Origin: Leptotrichiaceae bacterium
Lineage (GTDB): Bacteria; Fusobacteriota; Fusobacteriia; Fusobacteriales; Leptotrichiaceae
Length of the DNA: 14,855 nucleotides
Assembly (NCBI GenBank): GCA_030532815.1
Contig: JAUNKI010000034.1
Span: 1-14,855, forward strand
Direction of reading: 5' to 3'
Below, in pieces: positions 5,569-13,066 of this stretch. Position numbers and translations under genes: made by a program. The notes beneath the pieces are model-generated. The model was not told the origin of the DNA, searched no databases, and saw nothing but the letters and a program-made list of their open reading frames with translations. How positions within the stretch are numbered: the first letter of the stretch is position 1; the number at the start of each line of letters is the position of its first letter.

Positions 5569-5800
5569 GCCACTTTTATCAATCTTCCTGCACACTTTAA
5601 TTTTAAATTTCATTTTATTATAATTTTCGGATAATCTGTTATTTTCAGTAATATATAAAATCGCTTTCTTTATTTTTGCTTTTATATTTTCTCATTAATT
5701 ATAAAATCAGATTTACTGAAAAACTGTTTCTTTCATATAAAGACTGATTATTAATACTGCGATATATAAATTTATATATTTTATTTTTTAATTTCTCGCA
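5569..5800. other. AT-rich spacer downstream of pdp, no gene seen
   Basis: No coding region or GC-closed hairpin is visible here. An 18-bp perfect A/T palindrome, ATATATAAATTTATATAT, lies at 5762-5779, shortly after the pdp stop. It may help end the pdp transcript but may also be chance in such AT-rich DNA. Confidence 0.5.
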
Positions 5801-7105
5801 CTATTCTATTATTTCTAAAATTGCTTTTTGTCTACCGATTTCTTTACTATCAGTTACATAAGCATCTAAAATCATATTTTTTGAAGTTTCGATATTTTTA
5901 CTGTCATTATAGTATATTTCAGCTATTTTTTCTCCTTTTGAAATTTTATCTCCTACTTTTTTAAATATTTTTATTCCTGCTGCATGATCGATTATATCTT
6001 CTTTAGTTGCTCTTCCTGCTCCTATTATCATAGCCGCTTTTCCTATTTCTTCAGCTTTTATTTTTGAAATATAACCGTCTTTTTCGGAAAATACTTCAAG
6101 CATATACTTTGCCTGAGGAAGAAGATTGTAATTATTAACAAGATTACCGTCTCCTCCGCTTTCACTTATAAATTCTGAAAGTTTCTGAAGTGCCGAACCG
6201 TCATTTATTACTTTATCTATTTTTTCTTTTCCTTCGACTAATTTTTTTATTTCCCCTTTTGCTTTCAGGGCAAGGGAAGCTATAGTATAAACTACTTCCT
6301 TTAAATCTTCCGAACCTTTTCCTTTTAATGTTTCAATAGATTCGATTATTTCATTTGCATTTCCTATGGAATACCCCAAAGGTTCGTCCATATTACTCAA
6401 AACGACTTTCACCTTTCTTCCCGCACCTTTTCCTATTTCTATCATTCTTTTTGCCAATTCTTCCGCATGTTTCTTATTTTTCATAAAAGCACCGTCGCCT
6501 ACTTTCACATCCAATATTATAACATCGGACTGTATTGCCAGCTTTTTGCTCATAATACTGCTTGCTATAAGAGGAATACTCGGTACGGTTCCCGTAACAT
6601 CCCTTAAAGAATACAGCTTTTTATCAAGGGGAACAATTCTGTCACTGTATCCCATAAGTCCTATCCCTGTTTTGTTGGCTATGGAAACCAGTTCATCTCT
6701 CGTATCTGAAAACTTAAATCCTTTTATGGATTCAAATTTGTCTATTGTCCCTCCCGTATGTCCGAGTCCCTTTCCTGAAAGTTTCGTAGTTCCCATACCT
6801 AATGCTGCCAGAATAGGAGTCAGAACAACGGTGACTTTATCTCCTACTCCTCCGGTACTGTGTTTATCCACTAAAAATCTCTCTATATCATCAAATGCTA
6901 TTGTATCTCCTGAATTTCTCATTACCATTGTAAATTCAAGTAATTCATCTGCCGTCATATCATTAAAATATGTTGCCATTAAAAATGATGACATTTGATA
7001 ATCAGGCATATTTCCGTTTAAATATTCATTCAGGAGAAATGAAATTTCTTCTTTTGAAAGTTCTTTTCCGTCTCTTTTTTTTTCTATTAAATCTACTACT
7101 CTCAT
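5801..7105 (-). CDS. pdp: Pyrimidine-nucleoside phosphorylase
   Basis: A 434-residue cytoplasmic enzyme of the thymidine/pyrimidine phosphorylase family. It splits uridine, thymidine or deoxyuridine with phosphate to the base and (deoxy)ribose-1-phosphate. The domains are an N-terminal helical bundle (about 1-65), the central phosphate-binding alpha/beta domain with KHSTGGVGDK (81-90), and a C-terminal domain with the DHAAGI segment near 370. The signature at 110-125 reads SGKGLGHTGGTIDKFE, where the family pattern has Arg for Lys112 and Leu/Ile/Val for Phe124. Start ATG 7103-7105 sits behind AAGGAG. Length is typical. It follows the nucleoside-binding lipoprotein gene across a terminator and supplies sugar phosphate to DeoB and DeoC. 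Whether it accepts both uridine and thymidine, as Pdp usually does, is inferred from the Gram-positive-like sequence. Confidence 0.95.
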   Translation of the reverse strand: MRVVDLIEKKRDGKELSKEEISFLLNEYLNGNMPDYQMSSFLMATYFNDMTADELLEFTMVMRNSGDTIAFDDIERFLVDKHSTGGVGDKVTVVLTPILAALGMGTTKLSGKGLGHTGGTIDKFESIKGFKFSDTRDELVSIANKTGIGLMGYSDRIVPLDKKLYSLRDVTGTVPSIPLIASSIMSKKLAIQSDVIILDVKVGDGAFMKNKKHAEELAKRMIEIGKGAGRKVKVVLSNMDEPLGYSIGNANEIIESIETLKGKGSEDLKEVVYTIASLALKAKGEIKKLVEGKEKIDKVINDGSALQKLSEFISESGGDGNLVNNYNLLPQAKYMLEVFSEKDGYISKIKAEEIGKAAMIIGAGRATKEDIIDHAAGIKIFKKVGDKISKGEKIAEIYYNDSKNIETSKNMILDAYVTDSKEIGRQKAILEIIE

Positions 7106-7124
7106 TTTAAAATTCTCCTTTTTT

Positions 7125-7136
7125 AAAGTTAACTTT
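7125..7136. promoter_or_regulatory. Palindrome upstream of pdp
   Basis: AAAGTTAACTTT is a perfect 12-bp palindrome between the terminator of the lipoprotein gene and the pdp ribosome binding site. Its position would suit an operator, but no regulator or second copy is seen. Confidence 0.25.
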
Positions 7137-7145
7137 TAGTCGAAA

Positions 7146-7170
7146 AAAGCAGGATAGTAAATCCTGCTTT
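7146..7170 (-). terminator. Rho-independent terminator of the BMP lipoprotein gene
   Basis: On the minus strand AAAGCAGGAT, loop TTACT and ATCCTGCTTT form a 10-bp stem followed by a run of six T. It lies 32 bp after the lipoprotein stop codon. It should end or reduce transcription before pdp, leaving lipoprotein mRNA more abundant than pdp mRNA. Confidence 0.85.
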
Positions 7171-7201
7171 CATTTCTGTTCAAGACTTTTAAGATAATTA
7201 A

Positions 7202-8248
7202 CTATAAAGTAGGTTTAACTACTATTTTGTCATCTTTTATATCTTGTTTTATCTGTTCAAGTTTTTTAATATTTTCTTCTCCGATTTTATCTTTTGTAAA
7301 TTCAAATTCAGTAGTTCCTACATACCCTTCCTTTACTCCGAATTCCTGATGCTGAGTAGGGAATTTTCCTTCAAGAGTATCTTTAATAAGATTAAATGTA
7401 GCAGTATCTACATATTTCATCATCGATGTCAGGATTGTTCCCGGAAATAATCCGTCCTGATTGGAATCAACACCTATTGCATATACATTTTTGCCTTTTG
7501 CAGCTTCAAATACTCCTGCTCCGCTTCCTCCTGCCGCGTGATATACAACATCCGCTTTCTGTTGAATTAAAGTTTCCGTTTTAGTTTTTGCAGATGCAGG
7601 ATCATTAAATGCACTGTTTCCTCCTATATAAACTGACAAAACTTTTATATCCGGATTTATATATTTTGCTCCCTGCTCAAATCCGAATTGGAATTTTTTA
7701 ATTAAAGGAAGTTCCATTCCTCCGACAAAACCTACAGTTCCTGTTTTACTCATCATTGCTGCCAAAGCTCCTACAAGGAATGAACCTTCATGCTCTTTGA
7801 ACATTACTGAAGCCACATTTGCTATATCATTAGTATTTTCATCAATTATTGCAAATTTCTGATCAGGATACGCCGCTGCCGCTGCCAGCATAGAATCTCT
7901 CATTGTAAATCCTACTCCTATAATCAGGTCAAATTCTCCTGTTTCGGCAAATCTTTCCAGAGCATCCTTAGATTCTGCACCAGGATCCTTAGGCTCATAT
8001 TCCTTGAATGTAATACCCAATTCCTTCTGTGCCTGTTCCAATCCTCTGAAAACCGCATCATTAAATGACTTATCACCTTTTCCTCCTGTTGAATAAACTA
8101 CGGCAACACTTTTTTTAACATCTGTTTTTTCAGTTGTTGTCTTTGTTTCTTCTTTTTTCTGTTCTCCCTCTGCCGGTTTTGGTCCTCCGCAGGCCACAAA
8201 TAAAAGCAGTGCAGCCATAATACCGAAAACTGTTACAATTCTTTTCAT
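7202..8248 (-). CDS. BMP/PnrA-family nucleoside-binding lipoprotein
   Basis: A 348-residue extracytoplasmic receptor for a nucleoside ABC transporter. The signal peptide ends in the lipobox FVAC with Cys20 lipidated. A Lys/Glu/Thr-rich linker reaches about residue 44. The periplasmic-binding fold follows, with VAVVYSTGGKGDKSFNDA (about 48-65), GVGFTMRD, FAIIDENT, GFVGGMELP and YAIGVDSNQDG, all typical of the Bmp/Med/PnrA family. Characterised members bind purine nucleosides, and related ones take broader sets. The next genes for pdp and deoC/deoB suggest nucleosides destined for breakdown. Start ATG 8246-8248 has AGGAGG upstream. Unlike most such loci, the receptor gene lies after the permease genes, with its own promoter and terminator. 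It corresponds to Bacillus NupN in role. Confidence 0.93.
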   Translation of the reverse strand: MKRIVTVFGIMAALLLFVACGGPKPAEGEQKKEETKTTTEKTDVKKSVAVVYSTGGKGDKSFNDAVFRGLEQAQKELGITFKEYEPKDPGAESKDALERFAETGEFDLIIGVGFTMRDSMLAAAAAYPDQKFAIIDENTNDIANVASVMFKEHEGSFLVGALAAMMSKTGTVGFVGGMELPLIKKFQFGFEQGAKYINPDIKVLSVYIGGNSAFNDPASAKTKTETLIQQKADVVYHAAGGSGAGVFEAAKGKNVYAIGVDSNQDGLFPGTILTSMMKYVDTATFNLIKDTLEGKFPTQHQEFGVKEGYVGTTEFEFTKDKIGEENIKKLEQIKQDIKDDKIVVKPTL

Positions 8249-8286
8249 TTTAAAATCCTCCTGTTTTTTATGTATATTTATAGTAA

Positions 8287-8314
8287 ATTATACCCTATTT
8301 TTTTATTTTTTCAA
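8287..8314 (-). promoter_or_regulatory. Promoter of the BMP lipoprotein gene
   Basis: TTGAAA (8309-8314), a 16-bp spacer and TATAAT (8287-8292) precede the lipoprotein start by about 40 bp. The -35 overlaps an A/T inverted repeat (about 8305-8318 with 8334-8348, one bulge), which could be an operator or only low-complexity sequence. The gap 8249-8478 contains no gene. Confidence 0.7.
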
Positions 8315-8478
8315 ATATTATTTATCATATTTTTTATATTTTGAAAAAATTCCGAAAATTAAGAATAGCTTTTTCAGCTTTTTACTTTGTACTTTAATTT
8401 TTTATATTTTATTACCATTTTCCTGTATATTTCAAAATATAAATACACTTAATTTAATATATTCTTTATTTTTTTAAA

Positions 8479-9348
8479 TTATTTTTCATAAGGTTGTCCC
8501 GATGCTTTCGGTGCTCTCGCTTTTCCGACAAAACCTACTAAGGCAAGCAATGTCAATACATACGGTATCATAGTCAGAAACTGCTGAGGTATCGGCAGTT
8601 TCACTGTCTTCGCATAATCTGAAAAAGCCTGTCCGAAACCGAACAGCAAACTTGCAAATATTGCTCCCAAAGGGTTCCATTTTCCGAAAATCATGGCAGC
8701 CATTGCCATAAATCCTCTTCCTGCAGACATATTATTTGAAAAGGATCTGAGTACCACTGATGTCAGGTATGCTCCTCCAAATCCTGCAAACATTCCTGAA
8801 AGTATAACTCCCAGATATCTTATTTTATATACGCTTATTCCTACCGTATCTGCTGCCAGCGGATGCTCTCCTACCGCTCTTATTCTCAATCCCGTTACCG
8901 TATTAAAGAGGAAAAAATGAGTTCCTATGGCAATTCCGTACATTAAAACCAGTATAATTCTATGATCTGCAAGCTTATCGGCAGGCGGGGTAGTTCCCGC
9001 TACTCCGTATATCGTCTTTATCAGAAATGATGTTGTAGCTATTGAAAATAAATTTATTGCTACTCCGCTTATTATCTGATTTCCTTTTAAATTTATACTG
9101 ATCACGGCATGAATAAGGGAAATCAATCCCCCTGTAATTATTCCTGCCACTATCCCCAGATAAGGATTACCCGTTGAAAGATTTACAACTGTTGTGGCAA
9201 ATGCTCCGCTTAACATTATTCCTTCAAGACCTATATTTACTACACCGCTTCGCTCTCCGATACATGCTCCTACAGCAGTAATCATTATGGGTGCCGCTAT
9301 TGTTATCGTCTGTTCAGTTAAAGATTTTAGAATTTCAAGTATGTTCAT
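8479..9348 (-). CDS. Nucleoside ABC transporter permease (NupQ-like)
   Basis: A 289-residue integral membrane protein of the branched-chain/BMP-associated permease family, with about eight hydrophobic segments. The marker ERSGVVNIGLEGIML (32-46) and GLRIRAVGEHPLAADTVGI, the cytoplasmic loop that contacts the ATPase, are clear. It forms the translocation pore together with the product of the preceding gene. Its ATG at 9346-9348 shares one base with the TGA of that gene and is preceded by GGAG inside it, so translation is coupled. The last gene of the ATPase-permease-permease block, it is separated from the receptor gene by 230 bp. Confidence 0.93.
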   Translation of the reverse strand: MNILEILKSLTEQTITIAAPIMITAVGACIGERSGVVNIGLEGIMLSGAFATTVVNLSTGNPYLGIVAGIITGGLISLIHAVISINLKGNQIISGVAINLFSIATTSFLIKTIYGVAGTTPPADKLADHRIILVLMYGIAIGTHFFLFNTVTGLRIRAVGEHPLAADTVGISVYKIRYLGVILSGMFAGFGGAYLTSVVLRSFSNNMSAGRGFMAMAAMIFGKWNPLGAIFASLLFGFGQAFSDYAKTVKLPIPQQFLTMIPYVLTLLALVGFVGKARAPKASGQPYEK

Positions 9349-10412
9349 CAGTTCTCCTTTCTTTTCTGCATAAAGAATTTGAATAAATTTTCCGATGCCA
9401 CAAAAATTATTATTAAAGCCTGTATAATAAGGACTATTTCTTTGTCCACCTGATATCTCAGTTGAAGTGTCTGACCTCCTACATCAAGTGCAGCATAAAA
9501 AATTGCAGCTATAAGTATTCCGAAAGGATTGTTTTTTCCGAGTAATGCTACTGCAAGTCCTGTAAATCCTGCATCTCCCATTATGACTTCGGTATATGCA
9601 TATTGTGCGGAACCTCCCAGTACTCTTTCTGCACCTCCCAAACCTGCACAGATTCCTGCCAGCCCCATTGCAAGAAACATTATTTTTTTCGGATTTATTC
9701 CTGAATTTTCAGCAACAGTCTCACTTAATCCTACTGCTTTTATTTCATATCCTTTTTTAAAATATTTAAAGAAAAAATGTATTCCTATAACAAGGAGTAT
9801 ACCTATTATAAAACCGAGATTCAAGTTCTGTTTTGTTATCTTTGCGAACATGAGAGGCAGTCTTGCCCCTTCAAACACTTTAGGGGATTGGGTACTTCCC
9901 GATATAGGATCTTTAAGTATTCCGTTCAGTAAATAGTTCTGAAATTCTATAATAATATAATTAAGCATTATCGTACTGATTACTTCATTTACACCGAATC
10001 TGGACTTTAAAAATCCTGCAATTCCTGCCCATAAAAATCCTGCCGTCATAGCAACGATTAAAACTATGACTACATTTCCGAGAACATAATTTTTAAATGT
10101 AAGTGCCCAAAATGTCGCTGCCAGACCTCCGGCTATCATCTGTCCCTGTGCTCCTATATTAAACAGTCCCGCTTTAAACGCCACCATTGCCGCAAGTGCC
10201 GAAAATATAAGAGGTGTCGCTGTAAATAGCGTCTTTGCCAGTCCGCTTAAAAATGGGGCTTTGGGAGAAGCCTGATAAAATGCAGCTTTTGCCATATCCG
10301 TATAAGCAAACAGCGGATTTACCCCTTTTGATATCATTATTATTCCACCAATAGTCAAAGCAATAAGAACCGCTATTATTGACGGTAAAAATTCTTTTAA
10401 CTTTTTAGTCAT
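9348..10412 (-). CDS. Nucleoside ABC transporter permease (NupP-like)
   Basis: A 354-residue membrane protein and partner of the next permease. The N-terminal membrane segment is at about 11-29. The family markers FNIGAQGQ (84-91) and NEVISTIMLNYI (142-153) are followed by the coupling loop GYEIKAVGLSETVAENSGI and the AGICAGLGGAERVLGG segment. This permease type pairs with BMP-family receptors and imports nucleosides. Its ATG (10410-10412) lies inside the end of the ATPase gene, overlapping it by 8 bp, with GGAGG also within that gene. The tight overlaps mean the three products are probably made in fixed proportion. The start is supported by both the RBS and the hydrophilic MTKKLKEFLP beginning. 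Confidence 0.93.
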   Translation of the reverse strand: MTKKLKEFLPSIIAVLIALTIGGIIMISKGVNPLFAYTDMAKAAFYQASPKAPFLSGLAKTLFTATPLIFSALAAMVAFKAGLFNIGAQGQMIAGGLAATFWALTFKNYVLGNVVIVLIVAMTAGFLWAGIAGFLKSRFGVNEVISTIMLNYIIIEFQNYLLNGILKDPISGSTQSPKVFEGARLPLMFAKITKQNLNLGFIIGILLVIGIHFFFKYFKKGYEIKAVGLSETVAENSGINPKKIMFLAMGLAGICAGLGGAERVLGGSAQYAYTEVIMGDAGFTGLAVALLGKNNPFGILIAAIFYAALDVGGQTLQLRYQVDKEIVLIIQALIIIFVASENLFKFFMQKRKEN

Positions 10413-11925
10413 TTAATTTTCCTCCTGCCATCAGTATACCGAGTTTTTCCATTGTCGCATCTTTTCTGTCCAGCACTCCGACAATTCTGCCTGAATACAT
10501 TACGGCTATTCTGTCACTTAGTGCCATTATTTCGGACAATTCTGCTGAAACCAGCATTATTGCCTTTTTCTTTGTTTTTTCATTTAAAATTGTATTATGT
10601 ATCATTTCAATAGCTCCTATATCCACTCCTCTTGTAGGCTGGGCAGCTATTATAAATTTATTTTCTTTTTCAAGTTCTCTCGCAACAACAACTTTCTGCT
10701 GATTTCCTCCTGACAATCCTCCAAACTTGATTTTCCCGTCTAAAGGTCTTATGTCATATTTTTCCATGTTCTTTTTTGTTTTATTTTCTATTTCCTGAAA
10801 ATTCAGCAGCATGCCTTTCTGATATGTATCCTGCAGTCCCAGAACCATATTTTCCTCAATGGTAAAATCATTGATAGTCGCTCTCTTGTGTCTGTCTTCA
10901 GGTATATGCGAAAGCCCTTTTTCCTTTATTGTTTTTGGAGTTCTGTTTTCAAGGTTTTCATCGCAAATCGAATACGTTCCGCTTTCAATTTTCTTGAGAC
11001 CTGCCAGAGCTTCTATCAGCTCTGTCTGTCCATTTCCTTCAACACCTGCAATTCCTAAAACTTCACCTTCTCTTATTTCAAAAGATATTCCTTTTACCTT
11101 GTCTACTTTATTTTCATCTTTAACTACCATATTTTCCACTTTTACTACAGGGACTCCGAGTTTTACTTCGGGTCTTTTCACTTCAAAAAGTACCACTCTT
11201 CCCACCATCATATTTGCGATTTTTTCTTTCGTAGCTTCGGAAGTTTTCAAATTTCCTACATCTTTTCCTTTTCTTATAACTGTTATATTATCTGACAAAT
11301 CAAGAACTTCCTGTAACTTATGAGTTATAAATATTATAGTTTTTCCTTCCTTTACAAGGTTTCTCATAATTCCGTAAAGTTCCGTAACCTCCTGAGGAGT
11401 AAGTACCGCACTCGGTTCGTCAAATATAAGCAGTTCCGCACCTTTAAATAATATTTTCAATATTTCTATTCTCTGATGTATCCCGACGGATAAATCTGAT
11501 ACTTTTGCATCTGGATCAATATTCAGCCCGTATCTTTCAGAAACTTCCTTTACCTGCTTTCTTGCAGCATTCAGATCAAAAAACGTTCCCGCTATTTTCG
11601 GTTCAAAGCCCAATACCATATTTTCAGCAACAGTTAAAGTTTCAACTAACATAAAATGCTGATAAACCATTCCTATCCCGAGATTTGCAGCTATTGAAGG
11701 GCTTGCTATATCGGTTTTCTTTCCTTTATAATATATTTCTCCCGATGTAGGTGAATAAAGACCGTTAAGTATTTTCATAAGTGTAGATTTCCCGGCTCCG
11801 TTTTCTCCTACTATTGCATGAATTTCACCTTTTTTTATTTTTAGAGTGATATCATCATTAGCGACTATTTTCCCGCCTAAAAATTCTTTCCTCATGTTCT
11901 TCATTTCCAAAATATAGTCACTCAT
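10405..11925 (-). CDS. Nucleoside ABC transporter ATP-binding protein (NupO-like)
   Basis: A 506-residue cytoplasmic ATPase with two fused ABC domains, as in sugar and nucleoside importers. Domain 1 is complete: Walker A GENGAGKST (40-48), Q-loop Gln89, LSVGI signature (145-149), Walker B LLIFDE (165-170) and His202. Domain 2 has a degenerate Walker A, GVEGNGQTEL (294-303) without the Lys-Ser/Thr, an intact LSGGNQQK (404-411), and a Walker B reading FIIAAQP (424-430) that lacks the acidic Asp and Glu. Such asymmetry is normal for this family, so one composite site likely hydrolyses ATP. Start ATG 11923-11925 follows AGGAGG. It is the first gene of the transporter block, 63 bp after the secreted unknown protein, with no obvious terminator in between. 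Confidence 0.94.
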   Translation of the reverse strand: MSDYILEMKNMRKEFLGGKIVANDDITLKIKKGEIHAIVGENGAGKSTLMKILNGLYSPTSGEIYYKGKKTDIASPSIAANLGIGMVYQHFMLVETLTVAENMVLGFEPKIAGTFFDLNAARKQVKEVSERYGLNIDPDAKVSDLSVGIHQRIEILKILFKGAELLIFDEPSAVLTPQEVTELYGIMRNLVKEGKTIIFITHKLQEVLDLSDNITVIRKGKDVGNLKTSEATKEKIANMMVGRVVLFEVKRPEVKLGVPVVKVENMVVKDENKVDKVKGISFEIREGEVLGIAGVEGNGQTELIEALAGLKKIESGTYSICDENLENRTPKTIKEKGLSHIPEDRHKRATINDFTIEENMVLGLQDTYQKGMLLNFQEIENKTKKNMEKYDIRPLDGKIKFGGLSGGNQQKVVVARELEKENKFIIAAQPTRGVDIGAIEMIHNTILNEKTKKKAIMLVSAELSEIMALSDRIAVMYSGRIVGVLDRKDATMEKLGILMAGGKLND

Positions 11926-11988
11926 ATTTCCTCCTACCTTAAATTTAAAAAACTATATAAATATTGTTTTAACTTTAATTCTCCGATT

Positions 11989-13008
11989 TTAGTTAAAAAA
12001 ATCTGAAACATAATAATTTGAACTTGTTTTCAACAGCTCCAGAATATCCGTTCTTTTAAGAATTACATCTATTTTATAATCATTATAGTAATATTCCGGA
12101 TTTTTTCCGTTTACGAAAACAACCGTATTATTTTCATTATAAGTATAGCCGTGAAATCTGTCATTTTCAATAAGCAGAATTTCTCTTTTCAGCTTTAAAT
12201 TATTTTTTGCAAGTTCCTCAGTTATTTCAGAAGGAAAATCCGTTAAGTAAAGGTTATTTTTTATTTCAGGCAGTAATGCCTGATCTTCGATTTTTTCTGA
12301 AATTACAATATCTTTATCGAATTTGTATACTGAATCATCCTGAAACTTTCTGAAATCGATATTATCATAACTTTCTTTTACAAAATATTCAAAATTTGAA
12401 TTTTCAAAATTTTTCACAATTTTTTTTCTTTTTTCTTTCAGTTCTGAAATCAGAAATTCCTTATCCAATTCTGAATACACATTTCCCGAATTAAAATCTT
12501 TCTTTCCCAACAACTTGTAAAGCACGTAAATCTGCCTGTTCAGATATTCCTGATCCGTTCCTGCATATTGGCTGACATTCAGATCTTTTGACAAAGCCGA
12601 CAGTTCCTGTATTCCATATCCGTCAAGAGAAGAAGCGGGAAGTTCAAGAACTTTTTCCTCCTCGCTCATTTCATCTGTTTTTATTTTCTGCATATCATCA
12701 TAAAAACGCTTTTCAAGAAGTAATGAGTACTTTTTATTTTTATTAATATTTTCAAGTACTTTATTAAAATCATTATAAAATCTGTTTTTTCCGAATACAT
12801 CAGTAGGATAGTTTATTTCAAACAGATTTATCTGATATTTTCCCGGAATAACTTTTCTCATTTTTTCTTTTCCGTTTACAATAACTTTTATTTCTTTAAA
12901 TCTCGGTGTTTCTTCTTCTTTCAGCTTTATTTCGGATTTTATTTTATCAAATATTCCGAAACTCAGCATATTTATACTGATCATTAAAATTATTCCTATT
13001 TTTTTCAA
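11989..13008 (-). CDS. Predicted secreted protein of unknown function
   Basis: I do not recognise this 339-residue protein. It starts at a TTG codon (13006-13008), 5 nt after AGGGAGG. The next in-frame ATG would cut into the signal peptide. Residues 1-19 are a typical signal peptide (Lys-Lys, hydrophobic core, ending near SFG), with no lipobox cysteine, so the product is probably periplasmic or secreted. The mature part is hydrophilic and rich in Lys, Glu, Asn and Tyr, with helical charged stretches around 175-205. The end (about 285-335) looks beta-rich and aromatic. It has no recognisable catalytic motif and no membrane segment. It lies between uvrC, 58 bp upstream, and the nucleoside transporter, 63 bp downstream. 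A link to the transporter is possible but unsupported. Composition matches its neighbours. Confidence 0.8.
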   Translation of the reverse strand: MKKIGIILMISINMLSFGIFDKIKSEIKLKEEETPRFKEIKVIVNGKEKMRKVIPGKYQINLFEINYPTDVFGKNRFYNDFNKVLENINKNKKYSLLLEKRFYDDMQKIKTDEMSEEEKVLELPASSLDGYGIQELSALSKDLNVSQYAGTDQEYLNRQIYVLYKLLGKKDFNSGNVYSELDKEFLISELKEKRKKIVKNFENSNFEYFVKESYDNIDFRKFQDDSVYKFDKDIVISEKIEDQALLPEIKNNLYLTDFPSEITEELAKNNLKLKREILLIENDRFHGYTYNENNTVVFVNGKNPEYYYNDYKIDVILKRTDILELLKTSSNYYVSDFFN

Positions 13009-13066
13009 AACTTCCTCCCTTTTTAATTTTTTTATATTTTCACTAATAATATCCGTTTTGTTATAT

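Noticed and set aside
5762..5779. 18-bp A/T palindrome as a regulatory site
   Set aside because: Made only of A and T in very AT-rich DNA; noted in the spacer entry but not claimed as an operator.
6366..6998. Long plus-strand open frame opposite pdp
   Set aside because: It lies antisense to a well-conserved enzyme, has no ribosome binding site and low-complexity Ser/Pro/Ile content, so it is a shadow of the pdp codons.
11926..11988. Purine-type riboswitch before the nucleoside transporter
   Set aside because: The gap is only 63 bp, A/T-rich, and shows no three-way-junction pairing.
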